From Mesorhizobium sp. CU3 (GTDB taxonomy: Bacteria > Pseudomonadota > Alphaproteobacteria > Rhizobiales > Rhizobiaceae): a stretch of 64,000 bases of DNA. Below the pieces are notes generated by a model. That model did no database searches. It saw only the letters and a program-made list of their open reading frames with translations, and had not been told where the DNA came from. Each line of letters opens with the position of its first letter. The stretch's first letter is position 1. Below are positions 62,462 through 64,000 of this stretch, piece after piece. The DNA lies in the NCBI RefSeq assembly GCF_006442965.1, contig NZ_VFWX01000011.1, forward strand, positions 184,025 to 248,024, in the 5' to 3' direction. The position numbers were made by a program, and so were the translations under genes.

Positions 62462-62642
62462 CATCCGCGCCCGCGCCTGCTTTTCGACACGCGGGGCGGC
62501 GATACATGCAATCGCTGGTAATGCGGAGCGACGCACTCGCGTGAGTGCAGAACCAGGCTCCTGAACTTTGAAATCCTCGCATGCGCCTGTCCGATCCGGC
62601 CGGATCGCGATGGGGCCATGCGCCGGTCTCGAAAGGGAAGCG

Positions 62643-63821
62643 ATGCGATTGCGCGTTCAAATCCTTGCGGCGCTCTTTGTCGGCGCCCTCGCCTTGCCAG
62701 CGGCTGCGCAGGAATGCGGCGGCGATTTCGAGGCCTGGAAACAGGGCGTAGCGACTGAGGCCAAGGCGGCCGGCGTCGGTGCCGTCGGCCTCGACGCGCT
62801 GGAAGACGCGACCATCGACCCGAAGGTGCTGGCGCGCGATCGCGCTCAAGGGGTGTTCACCCAGACCTTCACCGAGTTCTCCAGCCGCATGATCTCGGCC
62901 TATCGCCTTAAGCAGGGCGCGGCCAATCTGAAGAAATATGCCGATGTCTTCGACCGCGCCGACAAAGAGTTCGGCGTGCAGCCGGCGATCATCGTCGCTT
63001 TCTGGGGCCTGGAGACCGACTTCGGCGCCGTGCAGGGCGATTTCCATACGCTGAATGCGCTGGTCACGCTCTCGCATGATTGCCGCCGCCCGCAGCTCTT
63101 CCGCCAGCAGTTGGTGCCGCTTTTGACGCTGATCGACCGCGGCGTGCTGCCGGCCGACGTCAAGGGCGCCTGGGCCGGCGAAATCGGCCAGACGCAGATC
63201 CTGCCGACCGACTATCTGTCGCATGGCGTCGACGGCGACGGCGACGGCAAGGTCGACCTCAGGAACGACGTGCCGGACGTCATCATGACCACGGCCAGCA
63301 AGATCCAGTCGCGCGGCTGGAAGCGCGACCAGCCCTGGGTCCAGGAAGTGCGCGTTCCCGACGAGATGCCTTGGGACCAGACCGGCCGCACCAACAAGCT
63401 GCCGCTGTCGCAGTGGGCGCAATGGGGTGTCACCGAGCCCAACGGGAACCCGCTCATCGACAACGGGTTGAAGGCCGGCCTGGCATTGCCGATGGGCCGT
63501 AAAGGTCCCGCCTTCCTGACCTACGACAATTTCGACGTCTATCTGGAGTGGAACCAGTCCTTCACCTATGCGCTCACCGCCGCCGTCATGGCGACGCGGT
63601 TTGCCGGCGCGCCGCAATTCGACCCGCGTACGCCTGACCAGGGCCTCAGCGGCGACCAGATGAAGGCGCTGCAGACCAAGCTCGAAGCAAAAGGCTACGA
63701 TGTCGGCACTGTCGACGGCATCCTCGGCACCAACACCCGCGAAGCGATCCGCAAGGAGCAGATGCGGCTCGGCATGGCCGTCGACGGTTGGCCGACGCCG
63801 GAGTTGTTGGCCAAGCTGTAG
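62643..63821 (+). CDS. MltB-like lytic murein transglycosylase with PG-binding domain
   Basis: A 392-residue periplasmic enzyme. Signal peptide about 1-23 (ILAALFVGALALPAAAQE), an SLT_2 catalytic domain (about 30-320) and a C-terminal PG_binding_1 domain (about 330-390, LSGDQMKALQTKLEAKGYDV). The catalytic Glu is near 124 in FWGLETDFGAVQGD; GAWAGEIGQTQILPTDYL is the family's second motif. GGGAAG precedes ATG 62643. It cleaves wall glycan to 1,6-anhydroMurNAc. The C-terminal binding domain is absent from E. coli MltB but usual in rhizobial members. Confidence 0.94.
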   Translation: MRLRVQILAALFVGALALPAAAQECGGDFEAWKQGVATEAKAAGVGAVGLDALEDATIDPKVLARDRAQGVFTQTFTEFSSRMISAYRLKQGAANLKKYADVFDRADKEFGVQPAIIVAFWGLETDFGAVQGDFHTLNALVTLSHDCRRPQLFRQQLVPLLTLIDRGVLPADVKGAWAGEIGQTQILPTDYLSHGVDGDGDGKVDLRNDVPDVIMTTASKIQSRGWKRDQPWVQEVRVPDEMPWDQTGRTNKLPLSQWAQWGVTEPNGNPLIDNGLKAGLALPMGRKGPAFLTYDNFDVYLEWNQSFTYALTAAVMATRFAGAPQFDPRTPDQGLSGDQMKALQTKLEAKGYDVGTVDGILGTNTREAIRKEQMRLGMAVDGWPTPELLAKL

Positions 63822-63829
63822 GATACTTC

Positions 63830-63874
63830 CCTTCTCCCCTTGTGGGAGAAGGTGGATCGGCGCGATAGCGCCGA
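63830..63874. repeat. Double-hairpin intergenic element
   Basis: CCTTCTCCC/GGGAGAAGG (63830-63852) is followed by TCGGCGC-GATA-GCGCCGA (63857-63874), then GGCGGATGAGGGG. The layout resembles dispersed rhizobial elements and shares the TCTCCCC and ATGAGGGG ends seen at 20078-20125. It can also terminate the MltB-like gene. Confidence 0.7.
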
Positions 63875-63961
63875 GGCGGATGAGGGGTGTTCCAGCGGAG
63901 TGAGACGCTGGCTTTCCCTGGAGCACCCCTTGTGTGTTTGGAATCGTGCATTGTTGAGGGT

Positions 63962-63993
63962 GCCACGGACCAGGTGCTTGCCTGATCCGTGGC
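63962..63993. repeat. Strong hairpin at the right window edge
   Basis: GCCACGGACCAGG (63962-63974), loop TGCTTG and CCTGATCCGTGGC (63981-63993) pair along 13 bp with one G-T. There is no T-run within the window. What lies beyond is not visible, so its role (terminator, attenuator or repeat) is open. Confidence 0.5.
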
Positions 63994-64000
63994 GGCGGTC

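Overview
The window is a GC-rich (about 63-65 percent by eye) alphaproteobacterial chromosome segment. The gene families and dispersed palindromes point to Rhizobiales, most likely Mesorhizobium or a close relative. Support comes from an FtsZ with a long Q/P-rich linker, LpxC downstream of FtsZ followed by BamD-RecN-LigA, betaine-lipid genes btaAB behind a Pho box, a class A RNase P RNA, and intergenic palindromic elements of the rhizobial type. Most of the window is core housekeeping DNA. No prophage, integrase, transposase or CRISPR array was seen.

Layout. (1) 1-12.5 kb is mixed: the start of a leftward gene, a small DUF2780/DUF2267-like protein, an MHYT-GGDEF-EAL cyclic-di-GMP protein, membrane PQQ glucose dehydrogenase (gcd), a UvrD-type helicase, a frameshifted phytase-family esterase behind a Pho-box-like site, a MATE exporter and a TMEM175-like channel. 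(2) 12.5-21.2 kb holds an SDR, a low-affinity iron permease-like protein, a hexapeptide acetyltransferase of the phosphonate-associated family, CreA, cytochrome b561, Sco, PrmA, an aminopeptidase P and AzlCD. (3) 21.3-48.3 kb is one long leftward block. Read from right to left it is mraZ-rsmH-ftsL-ftsI-murE-murF-mraY-murD-ftsW-murG-murC-murB-ddl-ftsQ-ftsA-ftsZ (the dcw cluster), then lpxC, bamD, recN, ligA and a DUF2461 gene, with one rightward GNAT gene inserted. Most dcw genes overlap by 4 nt (ATGA). The one large break is about 314 nt between murB and ddl. (4) 48.5-53.4 kb has a trans-sulfuration PLP enzyme, an orphan ParD-like antitoxin, rnpB, a lytic transglycosylase, an AmpD-like amidase, a TerB/DnaJ protein and a small lipoprotein. 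(5) 53.5-64 kb has a fused hydantoinase/5-oxoprolinase, the Pho-box-controlled btaAB operon, a HigBA toxin-antitoxin pair, a class C beta-lactamase-like hydrolase, a GH25 lipoprotein and an MltB-like lytic transglycosylase.

Theme. Cell-wall precursor synthesis, division and wall turnover dominate. Phosphate-starvation adaptation is a second thread: btaAB has a clear 11-bp-periodic Pho box, and the phytase-family gene has a weaker one.

The most notable regulatory signals read directly from the DNA are four TGGG/CGGG direct repeats at exact 10-bp spacing overlapping a candidate mraZ promoter, the three-unit Pho box before btaA, and a two-copy intergenic hairpin repeat whose stem shows compensatory changes between copies. 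I found no convincing wholly new multi-gene system. The candidates for novelty are small-scale and are listed as findings.
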